Shown here piece after piece: positions 1 through 8,956 of a DNA stretch of 64,000 nucleotides. The number at the start of each line of letters is the position of its first letter. Position 1 is the stretch's first letter. Source of the stretch: Paenibacillus nasutitermitis (lineage in GTDB: Bacteria > Bacillota > Bacilli > Paenibacillales > Paenibacillaceae); NCBI RefSeq assembly GCF_014641075.1, contig NZ_BMHP01000001.1:1976171-2040170 (forward strand), read 5' to 3'. Made by a program: the position numbers and the translations under genes. Below the pieces are notes generated by a model that was given only the letters and a program-made list of their open reading frames with translations, made no database searches and was not told the DNA's origin.

Positions 1-542
1 GGGAGGAAGGCATAAAGAATAACCCTGATGGGCAGGTATCGTTGTATCTGCACAATCAGGTTGAACAAGGAGATGTTTTGTGGCTCTCTGCTCCTGCTGG
101 TGAGTTTACAGTAAATCTCAGCGACAAACGCCCTGTGGTCTTGATAAGCGGCGGAGTTGGATTAACGCCGATGGTCAGTATGCTTCATACACTGGCAGAG
201 ATGAATCCGGACAGACAGGTTACGTTCATTCATGCTGCTCAGAATGGCCACGTTCACGCGTTGAGGGAGCAGGTGGAGGAGCTTGCGCTACTGCACTCGC
301 AGGTTTCCATCTATTGGTGCTACGAAAAACCGACGGAACAGGATAGAGCGCTGAAGGCTTTTCATAAAGAAGGCTATATCGATTTGCCATGGCTGCAGCA
401 GGTCGTACCGACGAAAGAAGCCAGCTTCTATTTCTGTGGCCCTATCCCTTTTATGAAGGCTGTGAACAGCGCTTTACAGAAGTGGGAAGTACCTGAGGCA
501 GATATTCATTTTGAATTTTTCGGTCCTTCTAGCAGCTTGTAA
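1..542 (+). CDS. hmp: Flavohemoprotein (NO dioxygenase), C-terminal part, 5' end outside window
   Basis: The frame is open from base 3 to the stop at 540-542, so the gene enters from the left; a TTG at 42 is internal, not the start. The visible ~180 residues are the FAD/NAD-binding reductase half: SAPAGEF (FAD side), GGVGLTPM (nucleotide binding), FCGPIPFM (NAD site) and the C-terminal FEFFGP signature of Hmp proteins. The family couples NAD(P)H oxidation to haem-dependent conversion of nitric oxide to nitrate in the cytosol. The globin half is not visible, so a ferredoxin-reductase-like relative cannot be fully excluded. It is convergent with the Crp/Fnr gene that follows. Confidence 0.85.
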   Translation, partial: EEGIKNNPDGQVSLYLHNQVEQGDVLWLSAPAGEFTVNLSDKRPVVLISGGVGLTPMVSMLHTLAEMNPDRQVTFIHAAQNGHVHALREQVEELALLHSQVSIYWCYEKPTEQDRALKAFHKEGYIDLPWLQQVVPTKEASFYFCGPIPFMKAVNSALQKWEVPEADIHFEFFGPSSSL

Positions 543-600
543 CCGGAGGTAAAGACTTAACTCCCTGATAAATAAGCGTGAAACTGACCATAAAAAATAT

Positions 601-1179
601 TTATAAAGGAGGCTTAGCTGCAGATTGGCTGCGGAGCAGCCGGTTGATCGTTTCGCGGCGGAGGCCGATGAACTGACCGATTTCGTCCTGTGTCAACACA
701 TCCGTCAAAGTGGCGGGTGCGATGTAGGCAGCGAACCAGGTTTGAAGCTTGCGCAGCTTCTCTGCCGGTGAGGATTCCGTTAATTGGTCGATTCGCTGCT
801 GCATCATACGCAGCTTATCCTGCAGCAATAAGGCAATGGAGCGGCATTTCTCCGGATGTCGCTCCAGCTCCTCATACCATTCCACATCGGACAGAACCTC
901 GATCTCGCACGTAACGAGTGCAACTGCCGTACCGTAATAAGGGTTGGGACTGATGAGAGAATGATGCGGTATGATCTCATCCGGTACGATGATATTAACC
1001 AAAATCAGGGTACCGTCTTTATGGACCCGGACAATTTTCAGCAGACCACTCCTCAGATGATAAAGCGGCCCTGATTCTCCTTGCCGAAACAATGTTTCAC
1101 CCTTGTGTAAAATCATGAATTCCTCCATGTATAAACATATTCTGGCCGCGATATACGCTATCGGAATCCAAATTTTCAT
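601..1179 (-). CDS. Crp/Fnr family transcriptional regulator
   Basis: About 192 residues: an N-terminal cyclic-nucleotide-binding-type beta roll (GETLFRQGESGPLYHLRSG, then VNIIVPDEIIPHH) and a C-terminal winged helix (LTQDEIGQFIGLRRETINRLL). No cysteine cluster typical of FNR Fe-S sensors is visible. The frame is open upstream to 1278. I prefer the ATG at 1177-1179 because AAGGGA lies about 11 bases upstream; an ATG at 1126-1128 starts exactly at the conserved region but has no clear ribosome-binding site. It is tail-to-tail with hmp, so it could sense oxygen or NO stress, but this is inference from position only. Confidence 0.82.
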   Translation of the reverse strand: MKIWIPIAYIAARICLYMEEFMILHKGETLFRQGESGPLYHLRSGLLKIVRVHKDGTLILVNIIVPDEIIPHHSLISPNPYYGTAVALVTCEIEVLSDVEWYEELERHPEKCRSIALLLQDKLRMMQQRIDQLTESSPAEKLRKLQTWFAAYIAPATLTDVLTQDEIGQFIGLRRETINRLLRSQSAAKPPL

Positions 1180-1477
1180 TGTAATTATTATCCCTTGATT
1201 CATCTTTTTGATTCTAGAACAAACGTCTGGCGGCAGTCTGTTTGAGCTTGCGAACACGCACCTCAAAAGACGCCGCAAGGCGTTTTTCTTTCAAAACTCC
1301 CAGGTATTGAAAATAAAATCGAATCAGTTATTTGAGTGCGCATCTAAATCATCCGCCAAGAAAATAATTCCATCTATATTAGCATTTTTGTATGCTTTTT
1401 ACAATGTTTATTGTTGAATAGTGTGACTCAAGATCAGCTTCAGCTGTTTGGGTTAAAATGTGGTCAATCCACCTGGT

Positions 1478-1494
1478 TATAGTTTTTGGCTATA
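1478..1494 (+). promoter_or_regulatory. MET-box-like dyad upstream of metE
   Basis: TATAG, seven bases, CTATA. The layout matches the MET-box recognised by MtaR/MetR-type LysR regulators of methionine genes in streptococci. A further half-like ATAGTT lies just downstream (1503-1508). The rest of the 412-base gap between the Crp/Fnr start and metE shows no S-box or T-box consensus. No LysR gene is in the window, so the regulator is unknown. Confidence 0.4.
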
Positions 1495-1591
1495 TCTAGT
1501 CATAGTTAATTAGATCTACGCTATTGGCTTGGGGATATGTTATCTTTCTCGTATTGATTCTATTTGAGGACACAAGAGGAGAGAATAGCAT

Positions 1592-3877
1592 ATGAAGAGC
1601 AGTAATTTGGGTTATCCCCGCATTGGGGAGAAAAGGGAATGGAAGAAAGCGCTCGAGGCGTACTGGTCCGGAAAATTGGAAGAAGAAGCTTTTCACGCAG
1701 AGCTGAAGGCGATACGGCTTCGTAATCTGAAAAAGCAGAAGGAGCAGGGAATTGACTGCATTCCTGTTGGAGACTTCAGCTATTACGATCATATCCTGGA
1801 CACCGCTACCATGTTCGGCATTGTCCCCGGGCGGTTTGGATACGAGGGAGGCAAGCCGGACCTGCAGACTTACTACGCGATGGCACGCGGAACTCGTGAA
1901 GCGACAGCCTGCGCGATGACGAAATGGTTCAACACGAATTATCATTATATTGTGCCGGAATTGGAAGACAGGCAGCCTCAGCTGACCGCAAACCGACCGC
2001 TTGAAGCATATCGCGAGGCGAAGACCGAGCTTGGCATTGAAGGCAGACCGGTCATTGTCGGCCTTTATACGTTTCTGAAGCTGTCAAAAGGCTATACCGC
2101 AGAGGAACTGGAGAGCTGGATCGACCGCTTGCTGCCTTTGTACGGTCAAGTGCTCCGCGAGCTGGAAACGGAAGGGGTAGAATGGGTTCAGATCGATGAG
2201 CCGATATTGGTTACGACGCTTGACCAGGATGAAATGAAGCTTGTTGCCCGTATTTATGACAAGCTGGCGAAGGAAGCGCCAGGCGTGAAGCTGCTGCTGC
2301 AAACCTATTTTGAAGCGGTCGATTATTACAAGGAAGTCGTTGCGCTTCCCGTTCATGGCATCGGACTGGACTTCGTGCATGACGGCGGACGGAACCTGAA
2401 GGCGGTCCGCGAACTCGGATTTCCATCCGATAAGGTGCTCGGCGCAGGGCTGATCGATGGACGGGGCGTTTGGCGGGCAGACTTGACGGAGATACTGGAG
2501 ACGTTAAACAAGCTTGCTGAAAAAGTGCCCGCAGACCATATCTTCGTCCAGCCGTCCTGCAGCCTGCTGCATGTTCCAGTTAGCGCAGCGCAGGAGCAGG
2601 GACTTGAGCCGACGCTCCGTGAAGCCCTCGCATTCGCGGGCGAGAAGCTGGAAGAGGTTGCTTTGCTGGCGAAAGGCGCTCATTCCGGTCCGGATGCCAT
2701 TCGCTCCGAGCTGGACACATCTGCCCGCAGCCGCCAAACGCTGCAGCAATCGCCATCCCGCAATCGCAGGCAGGTGCATGAACGGATGACCGAACTGGCC
2801 TCGCAGCCGTCAACTCGTCAGGGGAATGTTCAGACTCGCAGGGAAGCACATCAGAAGCGATGGAACTTGCCTCTGCTGCCAACAACGACGATCGGAAGCT
2901 TCCCGCAGACCCCTGAGATTCGCAGCTCAAGGCAGAAATGGCGCAAAGGAGAATGGAGCGACGCACAGTATGAGACGTTCATTCAAGAGCAGATCAAAAC
3001 TTGGATCGGACTGCAGGCGGAGCTTGGCCTCGATGTGTTTGTGCATGGCGAATTTGAACGCAATGATATGGTGGAATTCTTTGGAGAGAAGCTGGCTGGT
3101 TTCGCCTTTACCGCTAACGGCTGGGTACAGTCCTACGGCTCCAGATGCGTGAAGCCTCCGATTATCTATGGGGATGTCGAATTCACAGCGCCCATGACTG
3201 TCACCGAAACCGTATACGCCCAATCGCTTACGGCAGCGCCCGTAAAAGGAATGCTGACCGGACCGGTCACCATATTGAACTGGTCCTTTGTACGTGATGA
3301 CAAATCCCGGGAAGAGGTCGCTTATCAAATTGCTTTGGCGCTAAGAGACGAAGTAGAGGCTCTCGAAGCTTCCGGCATTGGCATGATTCAGGTGGATGAG
3401 CCGGCCATACGCGAAGGATTGCCGCTTAAACGGGAGCAAGGGCAGCAGTATCTGGACTGGACAGTCCGGGCGTTCCGGCTCTGCACCTCGACGGTGAAGG
3501 ATGAGACGCAAATCCATACTCATATGTGCTACAGCGATTTTCATAATATCATCGATTCCATCAGCGCGCTGGATGCCGATGTCATCTCGATCGAGACCTC
3601 GCGCAGCCATGGTGAGCTGATCGAAAGCTTTGAAGCCTATACGTACGATAAAGGGATCGGTTTGGGGGTTTTCGATATCCACAGTCCGCGAGTGCCGCAA
3701 GTGGAGGAAATCGGCCTGATGATCGACCGTGCTCTGCGGGTACTCGCTCCCGATCAGTTCTGGATCAATCCGGACTGCGGTCTCAAAACCCGCAAATACG
3801 AGGAAACGATCGCCTCGCTTCGCAATATGGTCCAGGCAACGGAACAGGCGCGCGAGAAATATGCCGTTAAGGCTTAA
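1592..3877 (+). CDS. metE: Cobalamin-independent methionine synthase
   Basis: 761 residues, full family length (E. coli MetE is 753). It transfers the methyl group of 5-methyltetrahydropteroyltriglutamate to homocysteine, the last step of methionine synthesis, in the cytosol. The N-terminal barrel begins SSNLGYPRIGEKREWKKALE; the C-terminal barrel begins near LPTTTIGSFPQT. Predicted zinc ligands are all present: His644 and Cys646 in THMCYSDF and Cys729 in NPDCGLKTRKYEE. The ATG has AGAGGAGAG about ten bases upstream. It is monocistronic with a strong terminator. The inter-barrel linker (about residues 370-420) is long and rich in Arg, Gln and Ser, which may be a strain-level peculiarity. Confidence 0.97.
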   Translation: MKSSNLGYPRIGEKREWKKALEAYWSGKLEEEAFHAELKAIRLRNLKKQKEQGIDCIPVGDFSYYDHILDTATMFGIVPGRFGYEGGKPDLQTYYAMARGTREATACAMTKWFNTNYHYIVPELEDRQPQLTANRPLEAYREAKTELGIEGRPVIVGLYTFLKLSKGYTAEELESWIDRLLPLYGQVLRELETEGVEWVQIDEPILVTTLDQDEMKLVARIYDKLAKEAPGVKLLLQTYFEAVDYYKEVVALPVHGIGLDFVHDGGRNLKAVRELGFPSDKVLGAGLIDGRGVWRADLTEILETLNKLAEKVPADHIFVQPSCSLLHVPVSAAQEQGLEPTLREALAFAGEKLEEVALLAKGAHSGPDAIRSELDTSARSRQTLQQSPSRNRRQVHERMTELASQPSTRQGNVQTRREAHQKRWNLPLLPTTTIGSFPQTPEIRSSRQKWRKGEWSDAQYETFIQEQIKTWIGLQAELGLDVFVHGEFERNDMVEFFGEKLAGFAFTANGWVQSYGSRCVKPPIIYGDVEFTAPMTVTETVYAQSLTAAPVKGMLTGPVTILNWSFVRDDKSREEVAYQIALALRDEVEALEASGIGMIQVDEPAIREGLPLKREQGQQYLDWTVRAFRLCTSTVKDETQIHTHMCYSDFHNIIDSISALDADVISIETSRSHGELIESFEAYTYDKGIGLGVFDIHSPRVPQVEEIGLMIDRALRVLAPDQFWINPDCGLKTRKYEETIASLRNMVQATEQAREKYAVKA

Positions 3878-3902
3878 GAACAATTTATTAAGCTCCAGTC
3901 CT

Positions 3903-3932
3903 ACGGGTCGCGAAAGCGCGCCCGTTTTTTTT
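3903..3932 (+). terminator. Rho-independent terminator of metE
   Basis: Stem ACGGG-CGC / GCG-CCCGT with a GAAA loop, followed directly by eight T residues. Confidence 0.9.
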
Positions 3933-4128
3933 CTGCATTTCGACGCATGTTTCTCTTCTCGATCTATCATCTGATATCAATAACACTAGGCAGCGGTTAA
4001 TGCCATCCCATATAATTAGAATGATCTGCATTCCATGAGAAGAAATCAGTACCCACTGCTCTAGTGATTGACAGAAGTAACTACTTAAACAATAATTGCG
4101 CCAGAAGGGCAGAAAACGAGGATACGTT

Positions 4129-4860
4129 ATGAATAAACCCGCATTAAGCTATACCATTTGGTTCTCGCAGCGCACGGGCAGCACCCTGCTTAACAAAGCA
4201 CTTGCCTCGACGGGGGTGGCAGGCGATCCGGGAGAATGGCTGCATTTTCAAGAGCGGCATCCGTCAACCTTAACTCGCGAAAATCTTGAGCAAATATGGC
4301 AGGACGGGACGACCTCTAACGGAGTTTTCGGGTTGAAAATTAATTTTGAACAAAGATGGATCGACGCATTTCGTGAAATGTTCGAGTTGCCGCAGGAGGT
4401 TTCACGGGCAGAAGTATGGAGTACCGCATTTCCGAATTGCAACAGGCATATCTATATGACGCGCCGGAACAAAGTCCGGCTTGCCGTATCGTGGTGGCGG
4501 GCGATTGTCACAGGAGAATGGCACCGCGAATATGGCGGCAAACCGCAGGAGCATGAGATAGCGGATAAATACAATATTGACGCGATTTCGCATCTGCTCA
4601 TGGAGAGTACAATGCGTGAAGCGGCGATTGAAGATTTCTTCACTGAGTCTGGCATCTTGCCGCTGACGATTGTCTACGAAGATTTTATTCTTGATTACGA
4701 AGGAACGGTGTTGAAGGTATTGGAATTTCTGGGTATTCCCTTAAACAACATACATATATCCCCGCCATCGTTTGATAAGCTGGCCGACGATACGGCCGAG
4801 CAGTGGGTGCAAAGGTTTCGGGATGAATGCCAGAAGAATTGGGAAGATAAAAGGTGGTAA
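4129..4860 (+). CDS. Stf0-family sulfotransferase-like protein
   Basis: 243 residues from the ATG at 4129, preceded by CGAGGA; an upstream in-frame start at 4096 has no such site. The N-terminus YTIWFSQRTGSTLLNKAL is the 5'-phosphosulfate-binding loop of PAPS-dependent sulfotransferases, and TRRNKVRLAVSWWRA fits the 3'-phosphate site. GDPGEWLHF and the spacing resemble the Stf0 (trehalose 2-sulfotransferase) family known from mycobacteria. The acceptor cannot be told; no carbohydrate synthesis genes flank it. Monocistronic by context. Such a gene in a Gram-positive spore-former suggests sulfated glycan or lipid decoration, which is inference. Confidence 0.75.
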   Translation: MNKPALSYTIWFSQRTGSTLLNKALASTGVAGDPGEWLHFQERHPSTLTRENLEQIWQDGTTSNGVFGLKINFEQRWIDAFREMFELPQEVSRAEVWSTAFPNCNRHIYMTRRNKVRLAVSWWRAIVTGEWHREYGGKPQEHEIADKYNIDAISHLLMESTMREAAIEDFFTESGILPLTIVYEDFILDYEGTVLKVLEFLGIPLNNIHISPPSFDKLADDTAEQWVQRFRDECQKNWEDKRW

Positions 4861-4945
4861 TTGGACCCCGATACTGCGACGAGAGTCATGCAGGCATCAC
4901 TTAAGAAGATTTTTGCAGCGTATACCGAATGGTAGTTAGGCAAAA

Positions 4946-4968
4946 TAACCGCCCTGAAAGGGCGGTTA
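4946..4968 (-). terminator. Hairpin at 3' end of hybrid kinase gene
   Basis: TAACCGCCCT / AGGGCGGTTA stem with a two-base loop. On the minus strand it is followed by TTTTG, so it best serves the kinase ending at 5026; it can also stop readthrough from the sulfotransferase. Confidence 0.6.
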
Positions 4969-5025
4969 CGCTGACAGTATCTGTATGAATCCAAATCCAA
5001 GCTGTCTGCTTGTCATGTATATCGC

Positions 5026-8000
5026 TCAGGAAAGCAATTCAGCTTTTGCTATCGTGAACGAGACTGTGGTTCCAACGCCCGGTTTACTTTCAATTCTCAG
5101 GCCGCTGCCGCAAAACTGCATCAAACGCCGATGCGTATTCAGCAAACCGATTCCTGAGTGTGTTTCCATTTGCCGATCAAGGACATGCCGGATCGTTTTC
5201 TCATCCATGCCCACGCCATTATCGCTAACCTGTATCTCAACAGAACGCTCCAGATTGGTAACTCTGACTTGGATTTCCCCGCCTGTACTACGCTTCATGA
5301 TTCCGTGTATAACCGCATTATCCACGAGCGGCTGGATGGTCAGGGGAGGGAGGTAGAGGTCCACTTCATCGTCAACATCCCATACAACTTGAAGTCTGTC
5401 CTCGAACCGTTCTTTCTGAATATACAAGTAAGAACGAACTAGCTTAAGCTCGCGTTCAAGCGGTACAGCCCGGTCGGAATTCCGGAAATCGATGCCAAGT
5501 CTGAAGTATTGGGTAAGTTCCTCAATGAGCGCATCCATCTTCTCCGTGTCAATTCTGCTCAGAGCAGATAAAGCTGTGAATGTATTGATCACGAAATGAG
5601 GCTTGATCTGAGCCTGCAGTAAAGCCGCTTCCATCCGCAAACGTTCGTTCACCGATTTTTTCAGATTGGTCAACGACCTGACCCTCGACATTAGTTCTGT
5701 CGCATGCACCGGTTTTGTGACGTAATCATTGGCACCGGCGCGAAAGCCCGCTTCAATGTCCTCTTCCCGACTGCTCGCCGTCAAGAGAAGCACGGGCAGC
5801 TCGGCAAGGGAATACCGTTCACGAATACGCGCAGTCAATTCATACCCGGACATTAGCGGCATAATGACATCGGAAATAATTAAATCCCATCTACCTTGTT
5901 CCAGCAGTTTGAGTGCTTCTTTGCCGCTGATTGCCGTGGACACCTCATAAATTTCATCCGTAAAAATCGTCCTCAGCACATTCAGATTGACTGGATCGTC
6001 ATCCACTGCGAGCAATCGAATCCGGTCTGGAGAAGAATGAGGAGCAGGTTTCTCACTGGGAGTCTTCATGGTGGTGGCAGCCCCGGCATAATCACTTGCA
6101 GCCATTTCTGCCGCTGCGGTTAATGGTGCCGCAAATTCGCCAATATCCCTTCCCGGAATAAGTTTTAAAGTAAACGTGAATACAGTGCCTTCATCCGGTT
6201 GTGAGCGAACGCTCAGAACTCCTCCATGCATCTCCACAAGTTTTCTGCAGATACTGAGTCCCAGCCCTAGACCGCTGTTTCGTGAAATCGGATCTGAAGA
6301 TGCCTGTTCGTAAGGCTCGAACAGTCGGACCAGCATATCCGATTCAATTCCGATGCCTGTATCCGCAACCGAGATGCTCGCCCATCCGTCCATGACCTCC
6401 GCTTGTACGGAGACTTCGCCCGCATGCGAATACTTAACGGCATTATGCAGTAAATTGAACATGATTTGATTCAGTCTGTATTCATCGGCATGAACAAGCG
6501 GGAAATGGACCGGTATCCGGTTATTCAGTTGAATCGGCTTGCCTTCCGTCATGAACCGAAGCATATCGATTACGCTTGAAGCTGCGCCATGGACTGACGC
6601 GGCAGACAGGTTCAGGCTGATCCGGTTTTCCCGCAGTCGGGCCATGTCCAGCAGATCGTTGAGCGTATAGGACATACGCCGTCCGACTTCAGCAAGCAAT
6701 TTCAGATCATTGACGCTGTTAATCCCCAGCTTGCCTTGTTCCCGTTCAAATAATGACTGTGAAATGTTGATCATGCCGTGCAGCGGATTGCGCAGCTCAT
6801 GAGCGACGGTAGACAGAAAATCATCCTTCGCTTTATCGGCCTGCATGAGAGTGACCGCCACTGTGCGCGATTCCTCCGACATTCGGAAATAACGCTTGAA
6901 CCAGAACGACGAAAAACAAATCATGGCTACAATAAGATCAAATGGATATGCAATCATCTCGATCCCAAATGTGTTGATAATGATTAGCCAGACCAGACTG
7001 TTGATTGCCGCGACCGCAGCCAGAAGCAGAAAGATGTTATCAAGGTCGATGCCGGCTGCCGACTTGTACATGTAGGCAATCGTGATGGTGCAGGGGATGA
7101 ACATCAGGACGAAATATAATCCTTCCATTTGCTGCACAACAGCCAGAGGCAGCAGCAAAACGGAAATAACCGCAACTGCACCTAATAAATGGTAAATCCG
7201 TGAAAACCATCGCCGCAGCAATAACGGCAGCTTGTCGGAAATCAATTGATACAGAAAGTAACCGCCGGATAACATGCCAAGATAAATGACCTTTAAGCTC
7301 CATTCGAATGTGAACGGCACCCACGTATACAACAATCTTTCTCCATCCAGTAAAGTTGCGAGAATAATGCACATCACCATGAGGGAGAAATAAAGCAATC
7401 TTTTGTCCCGGCCGCCCATCAGGTAAACGATAATACCGTATAAAACATGTATCGCATAAGCTATGCAAGCAACCCAGACCATATTACCGGAAATGACCAG
7501 GTCTTTTCTCAGAGGCTCTTCCAGCCCGAATTTAATGGAATGGACGATCCCCCCGCTGCGAAGATTGGCGAAATTCGAAACCTGAATAACAACCTCTATT
7601 TCACTTTGGTCCTCCAGGGTGAAATACGAAGTATAAGGAATGTCTAACGGCGTATAAAGCTCTTTGCTCTTGGCGGGTTGACCGGAATGACCCAGAAGCT
7701 GCCCGTTTATATACACTTCCGACGAGCTCTTGATAGTCGGAATATGGATGCCAAAAGACTTCCCTTGGCGTGGATCCACCTGGATGTTCAAACGGTAAGT
7801 GCCGAAGCCGAAATTTTCGTTGCCGTACAGCCTCTCGTCGAACCGCCATTTTCCAGGAACCTGGATCGGTCCGCCTGGAGAGGGAGTGTCTGCAGTGCGC
7901 ACGCCATTCTGATACATAAATGCAAGCGGATAGAACTCCCATTCGCCTTTAAGCGGCAGAGAATGTTCAGTCAGTGAAGTCCATTTCCGCAAATCCACTA

Positions 8001-8121
8001 CGCCTTTCACCGCTGCCGGATTATGGACAGATGAATTGGCTTGAAGCCACAGAAATCGAAAGCCTGTCAAGACTATTAAAAAGAGTATCGTAATCATCCA
8101 TATTTTGTTTGGTTTCATCAT
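5026..8121 (-). CDS. 7TM-DISM hybrid sensor histidine kinase with two kinase modules
   Basis: 1031 residues. Order: TM anchor (~9-26); extracytoplasmic jelly-roll sensor (~40-200, with WEFYP, VPGKW and VYINGQLLGHSG typical of the DISMED2-like sensor); seven-TM block (~210-410); HisKA with phospho-His441 in VAHELRNPLHG; HATPase with NLLHNAVKYS, DTGIGI and GLGLGLSICRKL; receiver with Asp751 (SDVIMPLMSG) and Lys803; then a LytS/YesM-like second kinase with His842 in KPHFVINTF and a final HATPase (DNGVGM, GIGLLN). So one chain has two transmitters around a receiver. It is divergent from the 8273 regulator, its possible phosphorelay partner. The ATG pair at 8121 lacks a clear ribosome-binding site, so the start is less certain. 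Confidence 0.92.
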   Translation of the reverse strand: MMKPNKIWMITILFLIVLTGFRFLWLQANSSVHNPAAVKGVVDLRKWTSLTEHSLPLKGEWEFYPLAFMYQNGVRTADTPSPGGPIQVPGKWRFDERLYGNENFGFGTYRLNIQVDPRQGKSFGIHIPTIKSSSEVYINGQLLGHSGQPAKSKELYTPLDIPYTSYFTLEDQSEIEVVIQVSNFANLRSGGIVHSIKFGLEEPLRKDLVISGNMVWVACIAYAIHVLYGIIVYLMGGRDKRLLYFSLMVMCIILATLLDGERLLYTWVPFTFEWSLKVIYLGMLSGGYFLYQLISDKLPLLLRRWFSRIYHLLGAVAVISVLLLPLAVVQQMEGLYFVLMFIPCTITIAYMYKSAAGIDLDNIFLLLAAVAAINSLVWLIIINTFGIEMIAYPFDLIVAMICFSSFWFKRYFRMSEESRTVAVTLMQADKAKDDFLSTVAHELRNPLHGMINISQSLFEREQGKLGINSVNDLKLLAEVGRRMSYTLNDLLDMARLRENRISLNLSAASVHGAASSVIDMLRFMTEGKPIQLNNRIPVHFPLVHADEYRLNQIMFNLLHNAVKYSHAGEVSVQAEVMDGWASISVADTGIGIESDMLVRLFEPYEQASSDPISRNSGLGLGLSICRKLVEMHGGVLSVRSQPDEGTVFTFTLKLIPGRDIGEFAAPLTAAAEMAASDYAGAATTMKTPSEKPAPHSSPDRIRLLAVDDDPVNLNVLRTIFTDEIYEVSTAISGKEALKLLEQGRWDLIISDVIMPLMSGYELTARIRERYSLAELPVLLLTASSREEDIEAGFRAGANDYVTKPVHATELMSRVRSLTNLKKSVNERLRMEAALLQAQIKPHFVINTFTALSALSRIDTEKMDALIEELTQYFRLGIDFRNSDRAVPLERELKLVRSYLYIQKERFEDRLQVVWDVDDEVDLYLPPLTIQPLVDNAVIHGIMKRSTGGEIQVRVTNLERSVEIQVSDNGVGMDEKTIRHVLDRQMETHSGIGLLNTHRRLMQFCGSGLRIESKPGVGTTVSFTIAKAELLS

Positions 8122-8238
8122 AGATTTTACAATTCGACATCATTTTCAATATACCTCTTGCCTGAAATGAGTGTGGTACGATTCTATCATCTCGCCCTAG
8201 TATTTTACAGATATTACACAATGATAATCTCCAAATGC

Positions 8239-8244
8239 TATAAT
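8239..8244 (+). promoter_or_regulatory. Candidate -10 element of the two-component operon
   Basis: A perfect TATAAT 28 bases before the start of the response regulator, with a weak -35 (TACACA, 18-base spacer). It lies in the divergent gap with the hybrid kinase. Confidence 0.35.
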
Positions 8245-8272
8245 TGGCTGAATTGGTAAGGAGGCATAAGCA

Positions 8273-8956
8273 ATGACAAGTATTCTTGTAGTTGAAGATG
8301 ATGCGCATATGTTGGAAATGATTTTAAAAGTTTTAAGCTGCGAAGGGTATCGTGTCCGGGGAGCGGTCCACGGCAAAGAGGCGCTTGTGGAAATGGAACA
8401 CTCGCCTGCGGATCTGGTCGTGCTTGATGTCATGATGCCAATCATGGACGGGTGGGATTTGTGCCGCGAACTGCGGCTGTTGAACCCCGATCTGCCGATT
8501 ATCATGATTACGGCCAAGCATGAGACGAGTCAGAAGGTGAAGGGATTCGGCTTAGGCGCCGATGATTACCTGGTCAAGCCTTTTGACCCGCAGGAGTTGG
8601 TGGTCCGAATAAAAGCGGTGCTGCGCCGGTACCGGATTGCAGCCGATAAGCTGGTCAAATTGGGCAGCATCAAGCTGGATCGGCTTCGGGGGACCGTTTC
8701 GGACGGCAACCTGAATTGGAATTTGCCGCTTAAGGAGTTCGAGCTGTTGTATCAGCTAGCAAGCTATCCCGGCCAAATCTTTTTGCGGGAGCAGTTAATC
8801 GAAGCGGTATGGGGATTCGACCACGAAGGGGACGAGAGGACGGTCGATGTTCATATCAAGCGGCTGCGGGAGCGGTTTGCCGCCTTCACCCATCTGTTCC
8901 GCATTGTAACGGTTCGCGGTCTCGGATACCGGCTAGAGACGGAAAGCTATGATTAA
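8273..8956 (+). CDS. OmpR/PhoB-family response regulator
   Basis: 227 residues. Receiver with acidic pair Asp9-Asp10, phospho-Asp52 in VVLDVMMP, Thr in MITAKH and Lys in YLVKPFDP; then a winged-helix Trans_reg_C domain (LPLKEFELLYQLASYPGQIFLREQL cut here as LKEFELLYQLASYPG; VDVHIKRLRERF; VRGLGYRLE). AAGGAGG sits nine bases before the ATG. Overlaps the following kinase gene by eight bases, indicating translational coupling and a cognate pair. Confidence 0.95.
   Translation: MTSILVVEDDAHMLEMILKVLSCEGYRVRGAVHGKEALVEMEHSPADLVVLDVMMPIMDGWDLCRELRLLNPDLPIIMITAKHETSQKVKGFGLGADDYLVKPFDPQELVVRIKAVLRRYRIAADKLVKLGSIKLDRLRGTVSDGNLNWNLPLKEFELLYQLASYPGQIFLREQLIEAVWGFDHEGDERTVDVHIKRLRERFAAFTHLFRIVTVRGLGYRLETESYD

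Noticed and set aside
1180..1591. S-box or T-box leader for metE
   Set aside because: I looked for the conserved S-box and T-box sequences and a terminator close to the start and found neither.
2084..3970. Long reading frames antisense to metE, up to 209 codons
   Set aside because: No ribosome-binding sites, compositionally odd products, and fully explained by the codon bias of metE on the other strand.
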